Source: Pedobacter westerhofensis (GTDB taxonomy: Bacteria > Bacteroidota > Bacteroidia > Sphingobacteriales > Sphingobacteriaceae). Taken from it: DNA of 64,000 nt. This document shows, piece by piece, positions 1-8,140 of this stretch (positions are counted from its first letter, which is position 1; each line of letters opens with the position of its first letter). The stretch is from positions 1 to 64,000 of the forward strand of contig NZ_FXTN01000003.1 in NCBI RefSeq assembly GCF_900182595.1, given 5' to 3'. The translations under genes and the position numbers were made by a program. The notes below the pieces were generated by a model. The model was not told where the DNA came from. It did not search any database and saw only the letters and a program-made list of their open reading frames with translations.

Positions 1-21
1 TTCCCTTTTTTGTTGGGACTG

Positions 22-51
22 CAAAGGTAGAAATCTTTTTTAATTTGTCAA
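22..51 (-). promoter_or_regulatory. Strong leftward promoter, rRNA-operon-like
   Basis: On the minus strand TTGACA (46-51) is followed after 16 bp by TACCTTTG (22-29), matching the Bacteroidetes -33/-7 pattern TTG...TAnnTTTG. Immediately upstream (about 53-75) the minus strand is a run of A-rich tracts like an UP element. The predicted transcript starts near 15-18 and leaves the window to the left, with GTCCC...GGGAA able to pair in its first bases. The quality of the promoter suggests a stable-RNA operon or a very highly expressed gene beyond the edge. That identity is inference. Confidence 0.7.
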
Positions 52-188
52 GCTTTTTATTTTTTATTTTTCAAGGCTTTAAAACCTTTCAAATATTTGA
101 AACCTTAACAACGATTCCTCTTTACAAGCCTTTCAAAAAACTAACTTCTTTATCCTTCTCACTGTTTCCCTTCCTCCGAAGCGGGATG

Positions 189-219
189 CAAAAGTAGGAA
201 AAATATCAATGCGGCCAAA
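189..219 (-). promoter_or_regulatory. Second leftward Bacteroidetes-type promoter
   Basis: The minus strand carries TACTTTTG (189-196), with TTTG (216-219) exactly 19 bp upstream. It points the same way as the promoter at 22-51, about 165 bp further upstream, so the off-window gene or operon on the left may have tandem promoters. Confidence 0.55.
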
Positions 220-564
220 CATTATCAGCAATTCATTTGTATGCGTGTGATAACACCCTAATTTTCAGACAGAAACATTTCTTAACCAGAGCTTCGTTTG
301 CTTTTGTCCGGACTTTGTTTTGCCCAGGACCACTCCGTAAGTATTCCAACTGCACCAGCAGAGCACCAAAACCAGGGGTCGGCGTGCTGTGCGGGTGCTG
401 TTGTGGTGCAGTTGTGGTGCAGTTGTCCAAAGCAAACACCGAACAAAGAACGATGAAAGATCAGTATAAGGTTGAATATTTCTTGTTGTGTATCTCAATA
501 AATGACCACCATCATATATAATACAAGTCTGTAGCATCAACTTTGGCCCCAATCACTATCATAT
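220..564. other. Gene-poor stretch with a GC-richer repeat-like island
   Basis: No reading frame here looks like a conserved protein. Short frames on both strands at 233-552 overlap one another and are low complexity. The stretch 300-425 is richer in G and C than its flanks and contains nested inverted and direct repeats, described separately. From 440 to 564 the DNA is ordinary AT-rich leader for the heme A synthase gene. CAACTTTG at 537-544 is a one-mismatch -7 box but has no clear -33. Confidence 0.5.
351..424. repeat. Imperfect stem-loop plus tandem 11-bp repeat
   Basis: Positions 351-367 and 394-410 form an inverted repeat with 14 of 17 positions paired and a 26-base GC-rich loop. The right arm runs into a tandem GTTGTGGTGCA-type 11-mer (400-421). 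An outer GTTTGCTTT/AAAGCAAAC pair (297-305 and 427-435) encloses the unit. It may be one copy of an intergenic repeat family or a structured RNA. Sequence alone does not decide. Confidence 0.4.
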
Positions 565-1605
565 ATGAAGGATAAGTCAAACAAACACATCGCAATCTGG
601 CTATACTGCGGTGCATTCTGCGTTTTTATACAAATACTTTTAGGGGGAGTGACACGCCTCACCGGTTCCGGCCTCTCCATTACTGAATGGCAACCGCTTC
701 TGGGTGCACTGCCGCCTCTAAGCAGGGCAGAATGGGAACATAGCTTTACGCAGTACAAAGAAATCGCACAGTTTAAAAAAGTAAACTCAACATTTGGCTT
801 GTCAGACTACCAGCTGCTCTTTTTCTGGGAATGGCTGCATAGAAACTGGGCCAGAATGATCGGACTCATATTCATTGTACCCTTCATCACCTTTGTGATT
901 CAAAAGAAAATAAAGCCAAAGATGGGCCTCAGGCTGATCATACTATCGCTCTTCGGTGCATCGCAAGCAGTGATAGGATGGATTATGGTAAAAAGCGGAT
1001 TGAATGATACAGCCATAGCGGTAGATGAGATCAAATTGGCTGTACACCTTTTAATGGCAGTTTTACTGCTGACATATATCCTTTGGATGGCTTTTCAATT
1101 GAGCATACACCCGCTTGACATCCATTACAGCGCTAAAGTAAAAACCCTTGCAGGCACTACCTTCCTGCTGCTGCTTGTTCAGTTATTCTACGGTGCATTA
1201 ATGGCCGGTTCCCAAGCAGCACTTGCCGCCCCTACCTGGCCGGATATCAATGGCTTTGTCATTCCTCCGGGATTATTGACGGAAAAATCCAGCACCGGCC
1301 ACATGCTCAGCATACAATTTATCCACAGGATGCTTGCATATACTATCGGCATCATGATACTTTTTCTTTACAAGAGTTCATCGTACTTAGAAACGCATCG
1401 CTCAACCGCAGCATTGCGTACTGCCATGCTCATGTTGCTCTGCCTTCAAATATTCCTGGGCATCGTTACCCTTTTAAAGAGCATCACTATATCCTACCGT
1501 ATCTTTGCCATTTTTCACCAGGGAACAGGCATCCTCCTGAGCTTGAGCGTCCTCCTGATATTTTATCTCAGCCATAAAAAAAGCATTAGTTACCGTTCGG
1601 TTTAA
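565..1605 (+). CDS. ctaA: Heme A synthase, COX15/CtaA family
   Basis: This is an integral membrane protein of 346 aa that oxidises the C8 methyl group of heme O to the formyl group of heme A for aa3-type cytochrome oxidase. The N-terminus has the family signature GGVTRLTGSGLSITEWQP (about residues 27-44). His in WEWLHRNWARMIG (about 88-100) and in IQFIHRML (about 250) are the expected heme-ligand histidines. About eight hydrophobic segments are visible, and length and motifs fit the mitochondrial/alphaproteobacterial type. No oxidase genes are adjacent. The ATG at 565 follows an AGGA-free leader, and no better start exists. TAATCAAG/CTTGATTA at 1603-1647 may form a weak hairpin over the stop codon. 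Confidence 0.92.
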   Translation: MKDKSNKHIAIWLYCGAFCVFIQILLGGVTRLTGSGLSITEWQPLLGALPPLSRAEWEHSFTQYKEIAQFKKVNSTFGLSDYQLLFFWEWLHRNWARMIGLIFIVPFITFVIQKKIKPKMGLRLIILSLFGASQAVIGWIMVKSGLNDTAIAVDEIKLAVHLLMAVLLLTYILWMAFQLSIHPLDIHYSAKVKTLAGTTFLLLLVQLFYGALMAGSQAALAAPTWPDINGFVIPPGLLTEKSSTGHMLSIQFIHRMLAYTIGIMILFLYKSSSYLETHRSTAALRTAMLMLLCLQIFLGIVTLLKSITISYRIFAIFHQGTGILLSLSVLLIFYLSHKKSISYRSV

Positions 1606-1668
1606 TCAAGCACAAAGCACAGCCAACCCAAAGAAATCACTTGATTATACAGTCTAAAATATAATTCT

Positions 1669-1676
1669 TAAATTTG
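1669..1676 (+). promoter_or_regulatory. Possible -7 box for trhO
   Basis: TAAATTTG matches TAnnTTTG and lies 36 bp before the ATG at 1712. The nearest upstream TTG (1641-1643) is 25 bp away, too far for a normal -33, so support rests on the -7 match alone. Confidence 0.35.
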
Positions 1677-1711
1677 CAGCATTAAACGCCGTTTGCAGCG
1701 GTATTAATCTT

Positions 1712-2641
1712 ATGAAAAAATTCCAGACACTTCTTTACTATTGCTATAGTCCTATAGCTGAGGCAGAACAATTTGCTGCCGACCATCTAAAATTTTGTAA
1801 ATCCTTAGGCCTTGTAGGGCGGATCATCGTAGCCGACGAAGGATTAAACGGAACCGTTTCCGGTACCAGGGAAGCCTGCGCAGCCTATATGGAAGCCATT
1901 CACTCAGACGAACGATTTGCAAAAACAGAATTTAAGATAGATGATGTAGAAGAGCCTACATTTATCAAAATGCACTGCCGCTACAAATCAGAAATCGTGC
2001 ATTCAGGATTAAGAGACACAAGTATCATCAATCCTAACGAAAAAACCGGCAAACACCTGGAGCCGGCAGATTTTAAAGAAATGATCGGCCAGGAAGATGT
2101 AATCATCCTTGACGTGCGTTCAAATTACGAACACAGCCTCGGAAGGTTCAAAAATGCCATCACGCTCGACATTGAAAACTTCAGGGACTTCCCAGAAAAA
2201 ATTGCCGAACTGGAACAATACAAAGATAAAAAAGTACTTACCTACTGCACGGGCGGCATCAAATGTGAAAAAGCATCTGCCCTTTTATTGCACCACGGAT
2301 TTAATGACGTTTACCAGCTTCATGGAGGAATTATCAAATATGGTAAGGAAGCAGGAGGCGAAGATTTCGAAGGCAAGTGTTATGTATTCGATAACCGTAT
2401 AGCGGTAGATGTGAATACTGTAAACCCAAGTGTTGTCTCTACCTGTTACAACTGTGGTACCACAACAGCCAAGATGATCAACTGTGCCAATCCGGAATGT
2501 AATGAGCATATCACCCAATGCGACGAATGCGGTACCAAAATGGAAGGTTGCTGTTCAGCTGCCTGCCTGGATCATCCCCGCAAAAGGCCATATGACGGAA
2601 CGGGATATTATGTCAAGGTTCCGCAGCCGGTACACCAATAA
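1712..2641 (+). CDS. trhO: tRNA uridine(34) hydroxylase TrhO, rhodanese domain
   Basis: A cytoplasmic enzyme of 309 aa. TrhO (YceA) proteins hydroxylate U34 of certain tRNAs with O2, on the way to 5-(carboxy)methoxyuridine. An N-terminal acylphosphatase-like/UPF0176 domain (about 1-110) precedes a rhodanese domain (about 120-220). The active-site Cys is C179 in YCTGGIKCE, the conserved loop of this family. The C-terminus has a cysteine-rich tail (CYNCG, CANPEC, CDECG, CCSAAC, about 245-290) that looks metal-binding and is typical of the family. It is a single gene, closed by a strong inverted repeat just after the stop. Confidence 0.93.
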   Translation: MKKFQTLLYYCYSPIAEAEQFAADHLKFCKSLGLVGRIIVADEGLNGTVSGTREACAAYMEAIHSDERFAKTEFKIDDVEEPTFIKMHCRYKSEIVHSGLRDTSIINPNEKTGKHLEPADFKEMIGQEDVIILDVRSNYEHSLGRFKNAITLDIENFRDFPEKIAELEQYKDKKVLTYCTGGIKCEKASALLLHHGFNDVYQLHGGIIKYGKEAGGEDFEGKCYVFDNRIAVDVNTVNPSVVSTCYNCGTTTAKMINCANPECNEHITQCDECGTKMEGCCSAACLDHPRKRPYDGTGYYVKVPQPVHQ

Positions 2642-2643
2642 AA

Positions 2644-2692
2644 AACGTTTCTTTAAATCAGGGTCTACGCATTACTGATTCAAAGAAATGTT
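2644..2692. terminator. Inverted repeat after trhO
   Basis: An 18-base arm at 2644-2661 pairs with 2675-2692 at 16 of 18 positions around a 13-base loop, followed by a TTCTATTTG tract. It separates trhO from the sigma factor gene. The A-run on the left side suggests it could work in both directions. Confidence 0.6.
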
Positions 2693-2782
2693 CTATTTGA
2701 TCATTAGATTTTAACCTTGCCTTATTTTTCATTAGTTTTGATTTGAAACAACTAACCATTTTTCTTTTCTTAACAGAGCAAT

Positions 2783-3385
2783 TTGTCAGTCAACAGGGAT
2801 AATAGTGAAAAGGCTCTTCTGCAACAAATCATAACAGGAGATGAGGGCGGCTTTGTAGGAATCTACGAGATCTATAACCGCACGATCTATAATTTCATTA
2901 TCAGATATGTGAATTCTGTACCTATGGCCGAAGACCTCACACAGGAAGTCTTTATGAAGATATGGGAAAACCGGGCAAACCTGGCAGAGGTTAAATCATT
3001 CAAAGCATACCTGTTTACTACAGCACGTAACCATACCCTGAATAACTTAAAAGTAGCCTTTCGTTCTGAAGCCGCCATAGGCGAAGTCATCGCCGGCTTT
3101 GTGAAGCTCCGCAACGCAACTGAAGATCAAATACTTTATAAAGATTACGCCCTATTTTTGAGAAAAACCCTGGATGAGCTGCCGCCCCGCACAAGGGAAA
3201 TCTTTAAATTATGCCGCGAGGAAGAGAAAACCTATGATGAAGTAGCCAAATCTCTTAACATTTCAAGAAATGCCGTCAAAAATCATATGGTTCGATCAAT
3301 GAAAGTACTGGGATCGTCCATTAAGAAAGAATTTGGGATCTCTTTGATCTTTATCATTGCAATTTTATCCATGATTAGAAGCTAA
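2783..3385 (+). CDS. ECF RNA polymerase sigma factor, Bacteroides FecI-like
   Basis: A sigma factor of 200 aa that would direct polymerase to the following TonB-dependent receptor genes. Sigma region 2 (about 20-90) includes AEDLTQEVFMKIWENR. Region 4 (about 130-180) includes LPPRTREIFKLCREEEKTYDEVA and the helix-turn-helix NISRNAVKNHMVRSMK. The hydrophobic tail ISLIFIIAIL at the C-terminus is common in this sub-family. The frame opens 12 bp after an in-frame TAA at 2771-2773 and contains no ATG before the conserved core, so TTG at 2783 is the likely start. The FecR gene follows at 92 bp. TAGTTTTG (2733-2740) is a plausible -7. Confidence 0.9.
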   Translation: MSVNRDNSEKALLQQIITGDEGGFVGIYEIYNRTIYNFIIRYVNSVPMAEDLTQEVFMKIWENRANLAEVKSFKAYLFTTARNHTLNNLKVAFRSEAAIGEVIAGFVKLRNATEDQILYKDYALFLRKTLDELPPRTREIFKLCREEEKTYDEVAKSLNISRNAVKNHMVRSMKVLGSSIKKEFGISLIFIIAILSMIRS

Positions 3386-3476
3386 ATCAATTTATCTAAA
3401 CAAATAGCCAAGTTTTTTTTCATTTACCGCTACCCTACCCCTTCGTTTTATTGTCTTTAATGATAGACAAACAAAT

Positions 3477-4481
3477 ATGGAGCACGACTACCTCAAAAAT
3501 TTGGTGACGAGATATCTTGAAAAAAAATCTACAGATGAAGAACTGGAGGTTTTTATGCACCTGATGCAGCAAGGTAAACTGGAAGATTATCTGCACAATG
3601 CAATGGATCATGATATTCAGAACGCATTGGAAAAAGATAACATGGAAGTCCAAGAGGATGAAACAGACCCTGATGAAGAGGTAGAAGGAACATTCCGCAC
3701 TAAGAAATATAGTTTTCTTCGCTGGCCGGTGGCCGCAGTAATTGCAATGGTGATCCTCTTTTGGGGGTACTCATTGTTTCAGCAGCGCGGCACAGCTACG
3801 CTCTTTGTAAAAATCACTAACAATAAAAGCAGCATCCTTAAAAAAATTCTGCCGGATGGCACTGCGATTTGGCTAAACCCACATTCCGTTCTAACGTATC
3901 CCAAAAAATTTGGTCAACTGCGGGAAGTGACTATGCGCGGAGAGGCCTTTTTTGAAGTGACAAAAGATCATGCCCATCCTTTTGTAATCACAAGCGGAAA
4001 AGTGCTCACCAGAGTATGGGGTACCAGTTTTCGTATCCGTTCTATTCCCGGAGAAAGCAGTACCAAAATATCTGTACTTACCGGAAAAGTATCTGTAACT
4101 GTTCCCTCAGAAGAAACAGCAAATACAGATTCTGAGAAAACCGCAGACCGGCTTTTCCTTTTACCACAGCAGGAAGCAACTTACAAAGCAACAGAGCATA
4201 GCCTGGTTAAAGCGCCGATACCTGAAAGTTCGGATGTGATCATCTGGCGTAAGTCTGCCCTTTCATTTGACAACGCCTCATTAAAAACAATTGCATCCGA
4301 GCTGAGCAAATTCTACCACGTTAAACTGGATGTTGAAGGAAAGGCGCTGCAGGACAACACGCTTACTGCAGATTTTACAGATAAAAACCTTGAAGATATT
4401 CTTGTACTGATATGTAAATCTGTACATACCACCTACAGCAAGGAGAATGATACTATCATACTAAGAACCACTAATAACTAA
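3477..4481 (+). CDS. FecR-family anti-sigma factor
   Basis: An inner-membrane anti-sigma factor of 334 aa. The cytoplasmic N-terminus (about 1-78) would hold the ECF sigma factor. One transmembrane segment follows (about 81-100, rich in Ala, Val, Ile). The periplasmic FecR domain (about 115-225) contains LPDGTAIWLNPHS and GEAFFEVTKD. The C-terminal DUF4974/STN-like domain (about 260-330) contains LSFDNASLKTIASELSKFYHV. In characterised systems it relays contact with the STN domain of a substrate-loaded outer-membrane receptor, and the SusC gene directly downstream carries such a domain. Cognate pairing is inferred from gene order. Confidence 0.93.
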   Translation: MEHDYLKNLVTRYLEKKSTDEELEVFMHLMQQGKLEDYLHNAMDHDIQNALEKDNMEVQEDETDPDEEVEGTFRTKKYSFLRWPVAAVIAMVILFWGYSLFQQRGTATLFVKITNNKSSILKKILPDGTAIWLNPHSVLTYPKKFGQLREVTMRGEAFFEVTKDHAHPFVITSGKVLTRVWGTSFRIRSIPGESSTKISVLTGKVSVTVPSEETANTDSEKTADRLFLLPQQEATYKATEHSLVKAPIPESSDVIIWRKSALSFDNASLKTIASELSKFYHVKLDVEGKALQDNTLTADFTDKNLEDILVLICKSVHTTYSKENDTIILRTTNN

Positions 4482-4540
4482 ACCTAATTTAAAACTATGG
4501 ATCACATGCCTGGATAACAGCCCCAATCATTCGGAAAAAA

Positions 4541-4570
4541 GAGACAGAAGTGTTCGCACCACTCCTGTCC
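4541..4570. promoter_or_regulatory. Hairpin in the SusC leader
   Basis: GACAG (4543-4547) with AGTG pairs with CACT/CTGTC (4560-4569) around a short TTCG-containing loop, about 90 bp before the SusC start. It has no T-tract, so it is not a standard terminator. It could be a leader structure or half-sites for a DNA-binding protein. Confidence 0.3.
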
Positions 4571-4660
4571 TTAAAGAATTAACCCCCTGTTGGATAGACG
4601 GATTAACCGTACTAAAGGGAATTTATTTGTCTCATTATTTCAAAAGAAACAATCTAATTT

Positions 4661-7600
4661 ATGAATTTAATTTTACAAGACCGTATTGGCTTATTTAAAA
4701 TTATGAAAGTCACATTAAGTCAGTTAGCGATTGCACTTGCAATTTCCGGTGTATCCTATGCAGGCGACACTTCTGCACAGAACGCTGTACTTGACAAGCC
4801 CATCAGGATTTCTGTTAAAAACAGTAGCCTGGAGTCTGTACTAAAAAAGGTTTCGGCACTTACATCGGTAAAATTCGTGTACAGCAAAGACTTCATTAAT
4901 GCCGATCAGCTGATCAGCGTTGATGCAGAAAAACAAAGCCTCGGTAAAGTCCTTAATACAATATTAACCCGTCACAATATCCATTTTGAAGTGGTAAACG
5001 GCGATATTGTACTGGATGCACTGTCGGTACATCCCGGAAAAGCAGGGATTGAGCAACAGATAACGGTAACAGGTTCGGTCACCAGTAACACCGGAGATCC
5101 CTTACCAGGTGTTAGTGTATATATTAAGGGCACAAAACAGGGTACTACTACAGACGCTTCAGGAAAGTATACCATCAAAGTTCCCGATGCGAACAGCATT
5201 TTGTCCTTCGCTTTTATAGGTTACACATCAAAAGATATGCCTGTTGCCGGAAAATCTACCCTCAATGTAATCCTGACGGAAGATTCACAGCAGCTGGGCG
5301 AAGTGGTGGTTACTGCCCTCGGTATTAAACGCTCATCCAAAGAACTGGGTTACTCTACACAGCAGGTAAATGCAAAAGACCTTACACAGAGCAGGCCCAC
5401 CAATCTTGCTGCAGGTTTATCCGGTAAGGTAGCAGGTCTTCAGATCATACAGACAAACAATCAGATTGATGCCGGTGATCAGGTAAGAGTAATTCTCAGG
5501 GGAAACAGGTCTTTCCAGGGAAACAACCAGGCCTTACTGGTACTTGACGGGATCGTTGTTCCGTTAAGTTACCTCAATTCCATCAACCCTAACGATGTTG
5601 AAAGTGTAAACGTACTGAAAGGTGCAAATGCTGCTGCCCTGTATGGTTCTGAAGCTTCCAACGGAGTAATGATTGTAACCACAAAACATGGTGCCAAAGA
5701 TGCGATGGAAATTACCTATACCAATACGACGCAACTGAACCAGCTCTCTTACTTTCCAAAGATGCAGACGCAGTTTGGCGGTGGTTCCGGCCAGGATATA
5801 TATGGGAATCCTGAATATACACCCTATGAAAATCAAAATTTTGGCGACAGGTTTGACGGCTCCCTCCGTCCGCTTGGCAGAACACTGCCCGATGGATCAA
5901 TTCAAATGTCCCCGTATTCCAATCTGTCAGACGAGAAGAAAAAGTTTTTCGATACAGGTATTGATGAACAGAACGACCTGAGCCTAAGCACAGGCAACGA
6001 CAAAAGCTCTACCTATATCAATATTCAGCGTCTAAATAGTAAAGGATATGTTCCGGGCGATCGTTCTAACCGTACTGCCGCAAGGTTTAACGGATCAAGG
6101 ACCTTCAATAACCTGAAAATAGATTACAATCTGAACTATACCCAGAAAAACATCGATAAATCCAATTCACAGGTGTATGATGTGATCATCAATACTCCGG
6201 CAAACATTCCTCTTACTTCGTACAGAGACATTAATTCTCAGTATGGCAGTTTGGATAACTATTATAACGATTATGGATTAAACCCTTATTATTCCTTACA
6301 GCAACAAAGAAATACGGAACGCAGGGATGATTTCCTGGGAAATCTTGCAGTATCGTATGACGCAACACCATGGCTAAACCTGACTGCCAGGGGAGGAATC
6401 ACTACCTATACCCGAAACGGTAAAAATACCCAGGCTGCCAGAACCTACTCGGATTTTGCCCATGACAGCGGTAAGGCGATTGCCAATCCGCAGAGTTATC
6501 CGGGTACGGAATCTGATTATTCCTACTTCAACAGCCGTACTGAAGGGAACTTCCTGGCAACCCTGAAAAAGAAAATCAATGATTTCAGCGGCACGCTGAT
6601 CCTTGGTACCCAGGTGATCCAGCAGTCTTCGCGTCTGCTTTCTGCCGGAACAAATTTCCTGGTAGTACCTGATTTTTATAACATTGGCTATCGTTCAGGC
6701 GATGCTGATGTAACAGAACAAAATTTTAAGAACAGAAGAACAGGGGCATTTGGCGACTTAACCATAGGCTACAAGGATTACCTTTTCTTTCACGCCTCGG
6801 GAAGGAACGACTGGGACTCACGTCTCGACAAAGACAACCGTTCTTTCTTCTATCCATCGGCCGACCTTTCATTTATTTTTACCGACGCGTTCAAATCGCT
6901 TAAAAACAATAATATCCTGTCATATGGTAAGGTCCGCGGTGGTATAGCTAAAGTATATGCCGTACAATTTGATCCGTATTCTTTGCAATCTACATTTGAT
7001 GTAGGCACTGGCTTCCCATATGGCAGCACAGCAGGGTACAGTACCGGCAAAGTGGTATACGACCCTAATCTGAAACCGGAACAAACGGTATCTACCGAAA
7101 TAGGTCTGGAATTAGGCTTCTTCAAAAACCGTATCATGCTGGAATCTTCGGCCTATTGGGAAACCACAAAAGATCAGGAAGTAATCAAAGGGATCAACAT
7201 CTCCAGCGCTACGGGTTTTACAAATGCAATTATTAACACTGGTGAAGGTAAAAACCATGGGGTTGAAGTTGGCCTGAAAGGTTCCCCTATTCTGAGCACC
7301 AACGGACGTGGTGTGAGCTGGAACGTAGGTATCAACTACTCATATAATAATAACGAAGCCGTAACATTATACCAGGGGCTGCCTAACCTGAGCATTGGGA
7401 ATAACAACTACATTGTGCAGGGACAGGCTTATCCGGCCCTGATGGGAAATGGGTTCCAAACTGATCCGCAGGGCAGAACCATTGTAGATGCCTCAACAGG
7501 TTTTCCAAAACTAAGCCCGACCAATATTCTCTTCGGGCAAACCTCGCCTAAGAACATCCTTGGTATCAGCAGCAGTGTTAACTATCATAACTTCACGCTT

Positions 7601-8125
7601 GCAGGGACTGCCGAGTATCGCAGCGGCAGCGTTATATACAGTGGAGCAGGAAGTACAATGGACTTCTCGGGTATCAGCTATGGATCTGCGACCAATGGCC
7701 GTGAGCGTTTCGTGTATCCGAATTCAGTAGTTGAAACAACACCTGGTGTCTTTGTACCAAATACCAATATTACAACCAGAACCGGCGGTATCGACTACTG
7801 GGCAGGATCTACTACAAGATATGGCGTAATGCAGAACTATGTCACCAGTGGTGCCTTCTGGAAAATCCGTGAGCTCTCTATCGGATACGAAGTTCCTGCA
7901 AAATTATTGCAGCGCACTAAATTTATCAAGAGGGCCAACTTAGCCCTTGTAGGACGCAACCTGTTTATGTTCAGACCAAAGAGCAATGTTTATACAGATC
8001 CGGAATTCAACGCCAATGCAAGCAACCCACTGGGTTCTACAGTTGACAACTCGCAGGGTTCAAGCAATCTGAATCAGACGCCTCCAACACGTATTTATGG
8101 TTTTACTGCATCTATTACACTATAG
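4661..8125 (+). CDS. SusC/RagA TonB-dependent receptor with N-terminal STN domain
   Basis: An outer-membrane oligosaccharide importer of 1154 aa, powered by TonB. A signal peptide (SVSYAGDTSAQ region, about 15-40) is followed by an STN domain (about 47-102) for signalling to FecR, a CarboxypepD_reg-like domain (about 132-207, TVTGSVTSNTGDPLPGVSV), the plug (about 223-343, with LVLDGIVVP and NDVESVNVLKGANAAALYG) and a large beta-barrel. The ATG at 4661 gives a 14-residue extension before a second Met at 4703. Both keep the signal peptide, and such extensions are common in this group. SusD follows after 15 bp. The likely ligand is a mannose-containing glycan, inferred only from the GH92 gene downstream. 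Confidence 0.93.
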   Translation: MNLILQDRIGLFKIMKVTLSQLAIALAISGVSYAGDTSAQNAVLDKPIRISVKNSSLESVLKKVSALTSVKFVYSKDFINADQLISVDAEKQSLGKVLNTILTRHNIHFEVVNGDIVLDALSVHPGKAGIEQQITVTGSVTSNTGDPLPGVSVYIKGTKQGTTTDASGKYTIKVPDANSILSFAFIGYTSKDMPVAGKSTLNVILTEDSQQLGEVVVTALGIKRSSKELGYSTQQVNAKDLTQSRPTNLAAGLSGKVAGLQIIQTNNQIDAGDQVRVILRGNRSFQGNNQALLVLDGIVVPLSYLNSINPNDVESVNVLKGANAAALYGSEASNGVMIVTTKHGAKDAMEITYTNTTQLNQLSYFPKMQTQFGGGSGQDIYGNPEYTPYENQNFGDRFDGSLRPLGRTLPDGSIQMSPYSNLSDEKKKFFDTGIDEQNDLSLSTGNDKSSTYINIQRLNSKGYVPGDRSNRTAARFNGSRTFNNLKIDYNLNYTQKNIDKSNSQVYDVIINTPANIPLTSYRDINSQYGSLDNYYNDYGLNPYYSLQQQRNTERRDDFLGNLAVSYDATPWLNLTARGGITTYTRNGKNTQAARTYSDFAHDSGKAIANPQSYPGTESDYSYFNSRTEGNFLATLKKKINDFSGTLILGTQVIQQSSRLLSAGTNFLVVPDFYNIGYRSGDADVTEQNFKNRRTGAFGDLTIGYKDYLFFHASGRNDWDSRLDKDNRSFFYPSADLSFIFTDAFKSLKNNNILSYGKVRGGIAKVYAVQFDPYSLQSTFDVGTGFPYGSTAGYSTGKVVYDPNLKPEQTVSTEIGLELGFFKNRIMLESSAYWETTKDQEVIKGINISSATGFTNAIINTGEGKNHGVEVGLKGSPILSTNGRGVSWNVGINYSYNNNEAVTLYQGLPNLSIGNNNYIVQGQAYPALMGNGFQTDPQGRTIVDASTGFPKLSPTNILFGQTSPKNILGISSSVNYHNFTLAGTAEYRSGSVIYSGAGSTMDFSGISYGSATNGRERFVYPNSVVETTPGVFVPNTNITTRTGGIDYWAGSTTRYGVMQNYVTSGAFWKIRELSIGYEVPAKLLQRTKFIKRANLALVGRNLFMFRPKSNVYTDPEFNANASNPLGSTVDNSQGSSNLNQTPPTRIYGFTASITL

Positions 8126-8140
8126 ACCAACACACAGAAG

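Noticed and set aside
351..424. A CRISPR array
   Set aside because: Only two or three short tandem copies without regular spacers and without cas genes.
233..552. Overlapping short reading frames on both strands left of ctaA
   Set aside because: They overlap one another, are low-complexity and share no recognisable domain; the repeat structure explains them better.
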